Shown here: in pieces, positions 10,486-20,782 of the stretch | How positions within the stretch are numbered: the stretch's first letter is position 1 | Layout of the letters: each line of letters opens with the position of its first letter | Assembly: GCF_033958435.1 (NCBI RefSeq) | Contig: NC_134152.1 | Location: 12,138,001-12,202,000, forward strand | Reading direction: 5' to 3' | Length of the DNA: 64,000 nt | From: Carettochelys insculpta | Taxonomy: Eukaryota > Chordata > Testudines > Carettochelyidae | Notes under the pieces: generated by a model | The model's input: only the letters and a program-made list of their open reading frames with translations | The model's database searches: none | What the model was told of the DNA's origin: nothing | Program-made: the position numbers and the translations under genes

Positions 10486-11444
10486 TCATGAGACTAAAAA
10501 ATCCATTAACCTAATGTTAAAAGTCTGGCATAGAGTCAAGGAAGCAAGTGCTTTCAGAGTTAATGGCAAAACATGAGGCTGGTGAGCCTTCTTAATTTGT
10601 CCGTGTGTGGCTATTGTAGCATGCCAGTGCCTCCCACCTAGTCTTCTCCCCTTCCCTCCTGCCAGCAAGGAAACAAACAGAAGTGCAAAGATTGGATGAA
10701 GTGTAGGAGAGGTGTAATCTGGCACTTGGGCTGTATTTGTTCAGGGGGCTGACAGACTTGCTGATAGTTCCTGAGAGGGCAGGGCAGTGCTGGGCTCCCT
10801 GAAGAGGCAAGTTTTTGGGTGGAAAGGGCAGAATTGAGGCAGCCCTCAGTGCTGCTCTGAGTGTGTTGCGCTGGCTCCCACCAGTTCTCAGAGCCAGCTG
10901 GAGTGCTCATAAGAGGCTTTGGAGGCATTTTGATCCTAGGGCCCTGTGGAAAGCATGCCCATCATCCCCCCATTGGCAAGAATGTGTGTGTTGACTACAT
11001 AATGCCTCATTGCACAGACTTGTTCCATGCTCTGTCACTAATGTTGCTCTGTAATATAGGTACTGTTCATCAGGAGTCTGATCCAAAGGCCACTGAAGTC
11101 AATAAGATTCTCTCTGCTGGTGTGGCTTTTAGGGCATGATCCATGGCCATTTGATACCATTGGCAAAACCCATATTGACCCCAGTGAAATTGATTTCTAA
11201 AATATGTTACACAAACACCAATATTTAGAAATTAAATTCTTGACCAAAACCACAAACTAAGCAAACTCTCTTAAAAATATCCTGCAAAGTTCCAGCACAT
11301 TCATACGCTAACCTGGCCCATACGCTTGTCTCACATGCTTTTTTCCATCATGTTTTTACAATTAAATCTGTCCACAATTACTTGATTTTGTAATATTTCA
11401 CTTTACAAGTGGTGGGGAGGTCTAACTGCATGCAGTTGTTACTA
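10486..11444. other. Intergenic, nothing recognised
   Basis: No supported gene or repeat. Confidence 0.5.
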
Positions 11445-11774
11445 CAGGTTGAATCTCTCTTATCTGGCACTCTCGGAGCCTGACCAGTGCAAGATGAGGG
11501 AATTTGCTGGCCCATGGGAGGTCAATATTATCTAACACATTATCAACACTGTCACTGCTTAATGGGCTCTTAGAAGACATTTGGAGGTAAAATGCAGCTG
11601 AATAACAGCATGGAACACGGAGAGCCAGGAGGAGGTGACTGTAAATAAATTTTATACGAGCATAGGAAACTTGGCCACACCCATAATAAGTGGTTGACTG
11701 GCTAGCTAAAGTCATGCCGGATTACAGATGTGCTGTACTAGAGGGGGAGTGCTGGGCTAGAAAGGTTCAATCTG
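11445..11774. mobile_element. pogo/Tigger-like non-autonomous DNA transposon
   Basis: The ends CAGGTTGAATCTCTCTTATC (left) and AGAAAGGTTCAATCTG (right, complementary) are terminal inverted repeats of about 25-30 bases. A TA dinucleotide flanks each end (11443-11444 and 11775-11776), the signature target of Tc1/mariner-superfamily elements. CAGGTTGA ends are typical of pogo/Tigger-type MITEs in vertebrates. The 330-bp interior has no transposase. Confidence 0.7.
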
Positions 11775-11776
11775 TA

Positions 11777-12317
11777 TTCAACAGTGGATAAATAATTCTG
11801 AATATTGAGGGTTATAGATTAATTGAATATTGCAACCACCTCTAGGCCCATACTCAGCATGTATCGACCAGATCTTGGGTGGTGGAATCAGCTGAGTACT
11901 TGGCCAATTGCTTATATTTATGGCTTTGTGAAACTGCTCTGGCTTTCCCTTTGCACCTTTAGAATAAAATGATATTCCCATGTCTGGAAAGAGAGAAGAC
12001 TCTGCCCATTCAAAGGCCCTTCATTCAGTGAGTTACCTTTCAATAAAAAATCATCCTCAAAAGGATTCTTCTATTTGAAAAGGTAAAGGGCAGGGTCTCC
12101 CTTATCCTTTATTGTAGCTGTGAGCATCCCCTCTGTTATCAATCATCTCTCCAGAGCTACCATCCTTTTAGCTGAGAGCACCGTGAGATTCCGAGCAATA
12201 TCAATCATGCTTCCCAGTTGGGAAATAGACGGTTCTGTTACCCACAGCATACAGAACTAAGAACAAGTGCCGTGTCTCCTGCTTAGGGGAAGAGAGAGTG
12301 TCTGGAAGATCCCTGCA
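11777..12317. other. Intergenic, nothing recognised
   Basis: No supported feature. Confidence 0.5.
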
Positions 12318-12487
12318 GGCTGCACGTCTGCATGTGTGTTTTGGAGTCCAGAAGAGCTTCTGGATTCTGAATCATGTGGCCATATGCTAATGAGGCATGG
12401 GAAATTTACACCTGTGCCTCATTAGCATCTTCTGGACTGCTCATTACCATGCCGCTTCTGGAAGAAGCAGCACATGTAGATGTAGCC
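12318..12487. mobile_element. Short foldback MITE (CATTAGCAT type)
   Basis: Left end GGCTGCACGTCTGCATGTG is complementary to right end CACATGTAGATGTAGCC with few mismatches. Inside, TGCTAATGAGGCATGG and TGCCTCATTAGCA form an inner inverted repeat. Related to the element split by CR1 at 52046-55170. Confidence 0.65.
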
Positions 12488-12788
12488 TTAGGGATTTCAA
12501 CAGGCTTTGAACCATGTACCCTAGTCTCATCCATTAATCACATAACTTTAACTTTGAGAGCCAGCTGATTAATCTAAATGTAAGGAACTGACTCATCAAT
12601 TGTGCAGAACTTAATAAAATGGTTCTCATTTTAGATACATTTTCCTGCAGGGCAGGCAAATCTGTGGAATTATCAATTCTAATGGGAGAATGAGTAATTT
12701 TATTTTTTATACCAAGGGTGTGCATTATTATATGACTTTATCATGCGTATATAGTACACATATTGTACAAATATATATTATATATACT

Positions 12789-12983
12789 CTGTAAAAAAGG
12801 AAGAACTGGTACTCAGCTGGCTCTCTCCCACAGCTGGGGCTGCTGGCAGGACTCTGTGCCCCAGCCAGCTCCAAGCTGTGTGGCAGATGGAGCCCCCCAA
12901 CTACCCAGCCATGGATCCCATGGCTGGGGCTGTCAAGGTGCCGGGACACAGTATCGGCAGGTACTGGCACAAAAAAAGCCCTG
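12789..12983. mobile_element. hAT-like non-autonomous element, short
   Basis: The ends CTGTAAAAAAGGAAGAACTGGTACT and AGGTACTGGCACAAAAAAAGCCCTG are inverted repeats. TATATACT (12781-12788) and TATATAAT (12984-12991) flank it and match at 7 of 8 bases, the length expected for hAT insertion. The element at 51389-51961 has the same terminal signature. Confidence 0.55.
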
Positions 12984-13049
12984 TATATAATACTTGTATA
13001 TTATCGTAATAGAAACAATAAATAATACTCAGAAGATCACAAATCTGGG

Positions 13050-13071
13050 GTGTGTGTGTGTGTGTGTGTGT
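13050..13071. repeat. (TG)n microsatellite
   Basis: About 11 TG units followed by TACACATATATA. Confidence 0.9.
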
Positions 13072-15689
13072 ACACATATATAGGGTGCATAGTATGTGAT
13101 TGTATCATGACGTAAGATGAAGCTGTTTGTCTAGTAACATGAGAAATTAAAAAACTGAGTGTGTCACTGAGGAAGCCTTCTGAATGTAAAGTACATAGTG
13201 ATCCCTTAAGTGATGTAGAGTCCCCATTAAACAGCCACCTCTGGGCTAACAATGCAAATCCAGTTTATTTGGACGAGTCTGCTGCCTGCGGCTGCAATGA
13301 AGTTGACACTGTGACCCAAATGGTATCTGTAAAGCAGGCTTGCTATAGCACCAATGAACAGCTGCGGCAGCGGGGGGATAAGTGATGTATCATCAGGTTT
13401 TTGTATTTGATGGCACCTTGTTAGTCATATTGAAATTAACTATGAAATGGGATTTTTGTAAGAAGCCTTTTGTGCTATAAATATTTTTACATTCCTTGGA
13501 GTCAGTGTTTGGGCCCTACAAAGCCCATGAATGGAGACCTCCGAAGATTTCTCCTCACACTCATTCCTTTCAGTTAAGTTTTGGACATATCCCCATGAAT
13601 TGTCTTGCCAAGGAACACTGACCAGAATCCCTGACTTTGCTCTGTGTAGAATGGTGTGATAAAACACAGTTGTGTTTGGGCAGAGGGGTTTGAGACAGGC
13701 TCTGTCAAAAATGCTAAGGCCAGCTCTGAAGTCTGCACCCACAGTGGAACTCTCTTCCAAGGGTGATGCCCAGCTGTAGGTTATGTGCTCATGTTGAATG
13801 TTCATGTAACATCTCTACCATCCCATGGGTTGCCAGTAGGATTTGAATTTAGAATCTTCTATAGCACAAAAAAACTTTTAGCTCAGGAGGTGGAAGTTTA
13901 TCTCCTTTATCATTTATATATAGTAGGATGTTGTCCTCTAGTGGGATGCAATACCTGCTTTGCTGATGTCTCACTCTTATACATAATGCACATGACCAGA
14001 AAAATGTTCTCTCCCTTTTATGGTTTCTTAAAGGAATCTTCATCAAAATGTATTTGCTGCTGCTATTTCCAGATGATCCACAGCCAAATATGTTTGATCT
14101 AAGTGAGTTGCTGTCTCTGACCAACCTGACATCTACTTCAGTAGGGGTAGAGTTCCTGGATTTATTTCATTTTCCTGTTTGACTTCAGAACTGATTCTCT
14201 GGGAAACATCCTAAGATATTCTTTTTGTCCACCTTTTGTGTCAGCCTACCCTTCTACCAACTCCTCCAATTTTAGATAAGTTTGCAATTTCAGGTACAAT
14301 TAAATGCATTTCTTGTAAGTGTTTGTAAATAAAACACCATACAGAGCATTTTCTGGACTCAGATCGTCAGTTTCTGAAACTGAATTGCTTCCTAAATCCT
14401 CTAAACATACTCTGTGCAGTAGCCTAAGACCTCCAAACCTGGTTGTTGGTTGTGTTGCCATTGTTTTCCTCACACTATGGGGGTTTTTGCAAGACTCTGT
14501 TGCAAGCCTAGGTGGGGTGTCATGAGCCTATTTTCTGAGAAGAAATTACTGAAAAATGGAATTCCCATCCTGTGGGAAATTCTGGTTTGACATTTGGAAG
14601 TGGTACATCCAGATTGGGATAAAACAGCAAAACTTTCTGAGAATTCTGACACCTTTGTTTATTTGGATATATCAGTGTTTTGTTTTGGATCAACATTTAG
14701 TTCTGTGTCGGAGCTGCCATGGTGCCCATTAGGGTTTGTAGTTCTACATCTCTCATGCCCTCTTTCACCCACATGGGCCTTGCTCTGTGATTGCATTGTA
14801 TCTCCCATGATGCACTGTGGTCTCTCCCTGTGACTAAATAACCACGGGATTCCCATGATTCACTTTCTTTTTGAGCACACACAGTCTCTCGTACTCAGAG
14901 AAATGGGAAATCTGCTATTTTACAACTGCCCTCCCCACGCTATCCATGCCATCATAAGTCTTGCTAGTTCCAGCATCAGTAATTCCTCTTCAGTAGCTGT
15001 GGAAACTCCAGGAATATTAGATGACTTGCACCAGACTTCAGCTCCTGGAGAGCTGGGTCCCATAGGAGACCTGTAAAGGAGATATGTAGAAAGACACTGA
15101 GGAAAAAAACTTGGCAACTGGTAATAACAGCAGTTATATTTGTTATTTTCAAGTGACAAAACAGATAGCAGGATAACTGGAAAATAATGCATGGGGTGAA
15201 ATAACTTTAAAGTCAGGGTGGCTCACACAATGCTGAAATAGGAGGTAGTATTTTTGTGTGCACGTAAGCTGATTTTATTAATCGTAACTTGAAAATCAAA
15301 GAAAATCTGTGCCATAATATATGACACAAAGCAGACATTTTGCATTGACTCCAATGGGCTTTCTGCTCCGTGACTTTTTAGCTCAAGGTCATTTTTGGTA
15401 AGAGTAAGGATAACACCCAAGCTGTGAGCATGGCTGGCTAGTGTGATGTGTTCGGGAAGAACTTTGACTGAACAATTTTCTGTTCTCCATCCATATAGTG
15501 AATCATGTCCACAGAAGTATTCTGGGCCAGATCCTCATCTGTGTAGCCTGGAAACTTTATGGACTTCAGTGGCATTTAACCAGTTAAGGAACTGGCTCTC
15601 ATGTGTGAAATACAGGCACTTAAGCAAGGCATAGTAACCTGTTGATGTAAGTGTAACTTTGGAAAACTGCACAAACAGGAACCACCGAA
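13072..15689. other. Intergenic or intronic, nothing recognised
   Basis: About 2.6 kb without repeat boundaries or convincing coding signature. Short frames on both strands have no family motif and no flanking splice consensus that would support an exon. Confidence 0.5.
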
Positions 15690-15860
15690 GTATCTGAGCA
15701 CCTCCAAATCTTTGATGTGTTTAGCCTCATAGCATACTTGTAATGCAGAAAGGGAACTAGGGAAGCCAAGCCACTGAGTGACATACCCAATGTCACAAAT
15801 AGAGTCTGGGATGGAGCAGAGGCCTGAACTTCGGTTTTCTGAGTCCTAGAAATTAGCACC
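15690..15860 (+). repeat. MIR-type SINE, core and tail
   Basis: GCCACTGAGTGACATACCCAATGTCACAAATAGAGTCTGGGATGGAGCAGAGG is a diverged MIR core; the tail follows. Limits approximate. Confidence 0.55.
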
Positions 15861-16001
15861 CTACTGCCTGGGCCGGCCAGCCTCTTTCAATACACCTTAC
15901 AGTGAGGCCCTTGAAATTCATGCTCGTTCACTTCTGTCCTTGGAGACCAGTCAGTGGCTGTGCTCCTGAATGGCTCTGGAACTGTGATTGTGGGACTACA
16001 G

Positions 16002-16895
16002 CAGTGGTTCCCAAACTTTTTGGCATTGTGGTCTCTCTTTTGATTTTTGAGAAACCCTCACAGCCCCCCCACCTCTTCTTTACTATCATCCTCCTCCTTC
16101 AATGAAAAATTAAATTTGCAATTAACAGTAAACACAAAAACTTGATACAAAAATGTTATGTGAAATTAAAAATAAGCACAAATAGTTTTCCTTGGCCCCT
16201 TGCGGGTACCTTGTGCAGCTCCAGCTGGCCAGCTGCCTGGCCCCCCTGAGACCTGAGCTGCCAGAGCCACCTGCCCAAGCCCCACACTGCTGCGGCCAGC
16301 CACCCACTCACCCACCAGCCACCCTGCCCCCCAGCTCCAGGCCAGCCACCTGACCTGCCTGCCCAAGCCCCATGCTGCCCGGGTCAGCCACCCACCTGCC
16401 AGCCTGAGCTGGCCAAGCCCCACACTACCGGAGCCAGCCAGCCGCCCACCCACCAGCCTGAATTACCCAAGCCCTGTGATGCCATGACCAGCTGCCCAAT
16501 CCTCATGAATTCTGCAAGCTGTCTGTCTGCCCGAGCTCTGCAAGCTCTCCAAGCTGCCCACCTGAGTCCCTCCCTCCCCTCCCACAAAGCCAGGACCCAC
16601 CAGTCCCCCATTCTTACCTTATCCCCTTTACCCCCCTCACCTCCAGCCCCCTATCTAACCCCATCTTCCTTCTTCGCCTCAGCCCCCAACCCACACTCAC
16701 TCACCTTTGCATGTGGGTCTTTGCTGGTTGCCTGCTTTTTATAGCGGCTGCACCAGGTTACCCATGTGAAATCACAGGGGCTGAGAGCTGGAAGGAAAAG
16801 CCAGATCTTTCTTCAGGTGGTGGGAATGATGGGGGGCTGGGCCACCTTGGGCCCCCCCGGAATTTCTTCACGCCCCCCCGGATTGGGAAACCATG
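16002..16895. mobile_element. hAT non-autonomous element with exact 8-bp target duplication
   Basis: GACTACAG occurs immediately before (15994-16001) and after (16896-16903) the element. The ends CAGTGGTTCCCAAAC and GATTGGGAAACCATG are complementary at 11 of 15 positions, and CAGTGGTTC is the classic hAT/Charlie end. The interior is 894 bp; 16200-16700 is a degenerate C-rich tract of CCAGCCACCCACCTGCC-like units. No transposase is present. The right end carries two runs of C7 near 16852 and 16873. Confidence 0.8.
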
Positions 16896-16903
16896 GACTA
16901 CAG

Positions 16904-17399
16904 ATTGAGGGACTGTTCCAGCTTCTAAAGTAATTCTCCCCTGAGTGTCCAAACATATGCCATGAATAAAATACAGCCTGGTGGAAACACACAAAGCCAA
17001 GTTATTTGTATGAGTTGCAAGACTTTGCTTAGAGCCATGGGTGTAGCTGTGGGTATCTCTGAGTGAGCTGCAGCCCACCCAGATCTGAGCTTGGTTGTAG
17101 TTATGCCACCCCAGCCCACAGTGTTGCTTGAGCACTTGAAATCCAAGGTGGAGCTCTGTGCTCACCTTCAGAAAGCTGCACTCTGGTCACGCTGGCTGGC
17201 CATTTTCTGAGCCGCAGGCCAGCAGATCCATCTCCATGCAACAGCCAAAACCCGTGGAGTAGGAGAGGTAGAGTAGCCAACTTTCAACTGACATGAAATC
17301 AAACACCCTAACCCCGCCTCTTCACTGAGGGCCTGCCCACACTCACTGTAGTCCTTCTCCTTCAACAGCTGGCGCTCCCCCACCCTCAGTTTCAATGGG
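16904..17399. other. Intergenic, nothing recognised
   Basis: No supported feature. Confidence 0.5.
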
Positions 17400-17890
17400 C
17401 TGGGGCATGGATTTGGAGTATGGAAGGGGATGAGAACTCTAAACGGGGTATGGCCTCTGGGTACAGGAGGCAGCTCCAGGCTGGGGGTGAGGCTGAGGGA
17501 TTTGGAATGGAGGAGGAGGTGGTGGGTTGTGGTAGGGGTTTGGAGTACAGGAGGAGGTGAGGGCTCTGGGCTGGGGCTGGAAATGAGGGGTTCAGGGAAT
17601 GGGAAGGGGTTCTAGGCTGGAGCAGAGGGTTGAGGTGCAAGGTGGTAAAGGCTTTAGGCTGAAGGCTTGGGTTGTGGGGTGGGCAGAAGGATGAGAGGTT
17701 TGGGATACAATGGTGGGCTCCAGGTCTGGGGAGGAGCTCTGGGCTTGGAAGTTAGGGTGCAGGAGGGAGTACAGGACCTAGACTGGAGATACGGGCTTGG
17801 GGTTGGGGTGGGGATGAAGAGTTTGGCATGTGGGGGGATCCCCAGTTTGGGGAGGGACTCCTGGGTGGTGGGGGGCATGGGTTTACCTTG
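17400..17890. repeat. G-rich degenerate minisatellite
   Basis: Units of the type GGTTTGGAGTACAGGAGGAGGTGAGGGCTCTGGGCTGGGG recur with changes. The plus strand has many runs of three to six G. The long open frames on both strands (17430-17615, 17667-17891) are by-products of this composition. Confidence 0.6.
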
Positions 17891-19096
17891 AGAGGCTCTT
17901 GGTCAGCAGTGCTTCACACTGCACCTCAGAAGTGGCCAGCAGCTTCTAGATGGGGCTGAGATGGCTCCTTCTGTGGTGCACACCACCAATCCTAGATCCC
18001 ATGAGGCAGGAACCAGCCCTGTAAGCCCCCCGAACCTAGGAGCTGGAGTTCCTAGCCCCTTTCAGGGCACAGCATGGTACCTCAGGACATGTAGCCTGTT
18101 GTAGCACTGCTGACCAGACATGTAATGTCCTGGTCAGGGGTGCTGACTGGCGCCACAGGCTCCCTTTTCAACTGGGATTTCCACCACTTGGTCACCTGAG
18201 GCCAGGAATGGGGAACCTACAGGTTGGATCCAGCCAGTGGCTTACTTGGATCCGGCCTGCTGCGAGGCTTGGGGCTACCCCTGAAGTGGGGCATACCACT
18301 GCTGGAGCTCCAGCCCCACGGCATGTCTCCAAGGATTGTTGCCTCCCAGTGGGGTTGGAATGTGAGCACCAGCTCGCCTCTCTGTGGGGAGGCTCTGAAC
18401 TCATGAGGAGCCAGTTCAGGGAGTTCTGGGCTCTCACTTCTCACTTGTACGTGCCCCTGACTGGTTCTTCTGTAGGTCAGTGGCCCCCAACTGGAAAAAG
18501 CTTTTCCCAGCCCCACCCTAGGCCAAGGACTGCACCACAGACACACATTAGTGCCCCAGCTGTTCTGCTGCCCCATGCCTCTCCACCAGGCTGTACCATC
18601 AGGCTTCGAATGGGGTGCACAGAGGTGTGGGTAGAGAATCGGAAAGAAGACTATAGGAACCACTGCCTCACACAGAGAGCGAGCTCTGGGCCCTTCCTCA
18701 TGCAGAATGCACTATGAGCCATTTGTGCTGGGAAATCAGCCCTGTGAGGGGTAGCCAGAGCGTCCTCCCCAGCCACTGTGGGGAATGGTTGGGCCCCACT
18801 GAGGCGACCATCCACCCCGTTTTGGCCAGGGCAGTCCCATATTTCAGGCACCAGGAAGGCACCCCAACTTATTGTAACAAAGGGGCTAATTGTCCTGTAT
18901 TCACACCCCCTGAGTAGCTGCCCTTCCCCCACGTCAGTGCAGCCACAGCTGCTGGCCAGAAAGCACATGGCACATGTACGTGACGGCCACATGCACAGGC
19001 AGCAGCAGGAGAGGGTGCCAGCAGATACTGTTCCATAGGTTAGTAAGCAGGATAAATTGTGTGTGTGTGTGTGTGAGTCCTTTTTAGGACTCTCCA
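17891..19096. other. Intergenic; possible old hAT remnant
   Basis: At 18200-18250, GGGGAACCTACAGG followed by GGATCCGGCCTGC resembles the start of a common reptile hAT-type repeat, but no second end was found. A 169-codon frame at 18208-18717 has no recognisable domain. A short (TG)n lies at 19055-19075. Confidence 0.35.
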
Positions 19097-19385
19097 AGGC
19101 AGGGCTGCAGCCCTCTTACCAGCTCCCCAAGTCTTGGAGAAGCTGGGAGCTGCACCAGTGGGGCCACAGCCCTGTTCCTGGCTCTCTGTGGCATGTGGAG
19201 AAGTTGCAAGCCTCACTGGCAGGTTTGCAGCCCTGCTCCTGGCTCTCCAAAGTGTGGGAAGAAGCCAGGAGCCTCACCGACAGGGCTGCAGCCCCATTCC
19301 CAGCACCTGGAGGCATGGGGCAGCTGGGAAGTTCCCCATGGAAGAAGCCCCATTCCTGGAGCCCAGCGGCACGGGTCATCTGGCG
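19097..19385. repeat. Minisatellite, about four degenerate 62-bp units
   Basis: The phrase GGGCTGCAGCCC(T)..CCTGGCTCTCC..GGAGAAGC..GAGC(C/T)(T)CAC recurs at a spacing of about 61-62 bases. Similar sequence (CAACTGGGGAGC, CCAGGGAGCTGCAC) follows the CR1 at 34066-34240, so the CR1 probably inserted into this tract. Confidence 0.6.
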
Positions 19386-19987
19386 AATCAGAATCATAGA
19401 ACAATAGAGCTGGAAGGGACCTGAAAAGCCATCGAGTCCAGCCCCCTGCCCTAGGCGGGACCAAACCCATCAGATCAGCCCAGCCAGGGCTTTGTCAAGC
19501 CGAGACTTAAACACCTCCAGGGATGGAGACTCCACTACTTCCCTGGGTAGACCATTCCAGTGCTTCACCACCCTCCTAGTGAAGAAGTTTTTCCTAATGT
19601 TCAACCTGGACCCTCCCAACCGCAGCTTGAGACCATTGTTCTGTGTTCTGCCATCCGTGACCACTGTAAACAGCCTCTCGCCAGCCTCTTTACAACCTCC
19701 CTTCAGTAAGTTGAAGACTGTTATCAAGTCCCCCCTCAGTCTTCTCTTCTGCAGACTAAACAGACCCAATTCCCTCAACCTTTCTTCATAAGTCATACGC
19801 TCCAGCTCCCTAATTATTTTGTCACCCTCCGCTGGACCCCTCTCCAGCGTACGCACATCCTTCCTATAATTGGGGGCCCAGAACTGGACACAGTACTCCA
19901 GATGCAGCCTCACCAAAGCCGAATAACGAGGAATAATCACTGATCTGGATCTACTGGCAACACTCCTCTTGATGCAACCTAATAGGC
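19386..19987 (-). pseudogene. CR1 LINE, 3' part (split by the provirus)
   Basis: Minus-strand CR1 from the 3' tail (plus strand AATCATAGAACAATAGAGCTGGAAGGGACC) up to the pol C-terminus. The 19470-19940 frame is open for 156 codons and includes [34 protein letters not shown] and the final [13 protein letters not shown]. It stops at the provirus; the same CR1 resumes at 32782 with the 5-bp TAGGC repeated on both sides. This is one CR1 split by a 12.8 kb insertion. Confidence 0.9.
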
Positions 19988-20717
19988 TGTAGTAAGTACA
20001 GGCCCAGTATGAGGCCTTAGGCCTGACCTAAAGTAATGGTCAAGACTTTGCTAACAGAAAGAAAAGTTCAGCTGTGAGCTAAAGGAATGCATTGCTCACA
20101 GAAGTTGGCAAGAAGAGGGTTGATGTTGCATAAACATATCTACCTAGCATATTGAAGTACGAACATGCTACCAGAACAACCTACCCTGGAACATTCCACA
20201 AATAAGAAAGAACAGGCCGACCCATCCCAATGACAGGGGCAAAAGGGTAATATGATGGATAGAGTTGTTTTGTTCGAACCAACATGTACAAGGTGAGAGG
20301 TGGCACCTGACTATGTAGAAGGGTTGTACCTCAATACGTCAGGAGTGATGTGTAAATTGTTTGTACCTATGTATAAGAATGTACCCCTGGGGTATGGTCT
20401 GGGTCCGGCCGAGGGGGCAGTGGAAAGTCCTGCCACTGACTGAGCCGAGTCCATTGACTGTGGGTGCATATTTGTAGTATGCCCTGACTTAGACTAAGAA
20501 GTCTACAGGGAACTACTATTGTGTCCAATACGGCAATAAACCTGGCCAACGTGCCTTCACACCTTACTAGACTCTGTGGTCATTGGGGGTTCTCTTCGGG
20601 TCTGCTGTGTCGGCTATCTGCAGAGCTGGGGCAGCACACAGAGGGAACACACACATGCAGCCGAGTGATACCAACATTGGAGAGAGCAGAGCACCACGCT
20701 GGTAGCATCTGACAACA
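19988..20717 (+). repeat. 5' LTR
   Basis: Starts TG and ends CA. A TATA-like TATAAG lies at 20372-20377 and AATAAA at 20535-20540, giving a U3 of about 410 bases and an R/U5 of about 310. It is 730 bases against 728 in the 3' LTR, with scattered substitutions and a single-base indel near 20425. Confidence 0.95.
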
Positions 20718-20718
20718 C

Positions 20719-20736
20719 TGGTGACCCTGACCGCTG
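20719..20736 (+). promoter_or_regulatory. Primer binding site, tRNA-Trp-like
   Basis: One base after the LTR the sequence reads TGGTGACCCTGACCGCTG. Retroviruses primed by tRNA-Trp (alpharetroviruses, HERV-W) have TGGTGACCCCGAC here; 12 of the first 13 bases agree. Confidence 0.6.
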
Positions 20737-20738
20737 AT

Positions 20739-20748
20739 CTGGTGAGTA
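20739..20748 (+). promoter_or_regulatory. Probable major splice donor
   Basis: CTG|GTGAGTAAG (GT at 20742) in the leader before gag is close to the consensus donor. It pairs plausibly with the acceptor at 24828 to give an env message. Confidence 0.6.
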
Positions 20749-20782
20749 AGCGAGCTGCCCGCTGTAGGAATCACGATCTAAC

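Noticed and set aside
18208..18717. 169-codon open frame
   Set aside because: Lies in GC-rich repeat-like sequence with overlapping open frames on the other strand; no domain or codon signature.
19057..19470. Overlapping frames that look like Leu/Trp/Pro-rich repeat proteins
   Set aside because: They follow the 62-bp minisatellite period in every phase.
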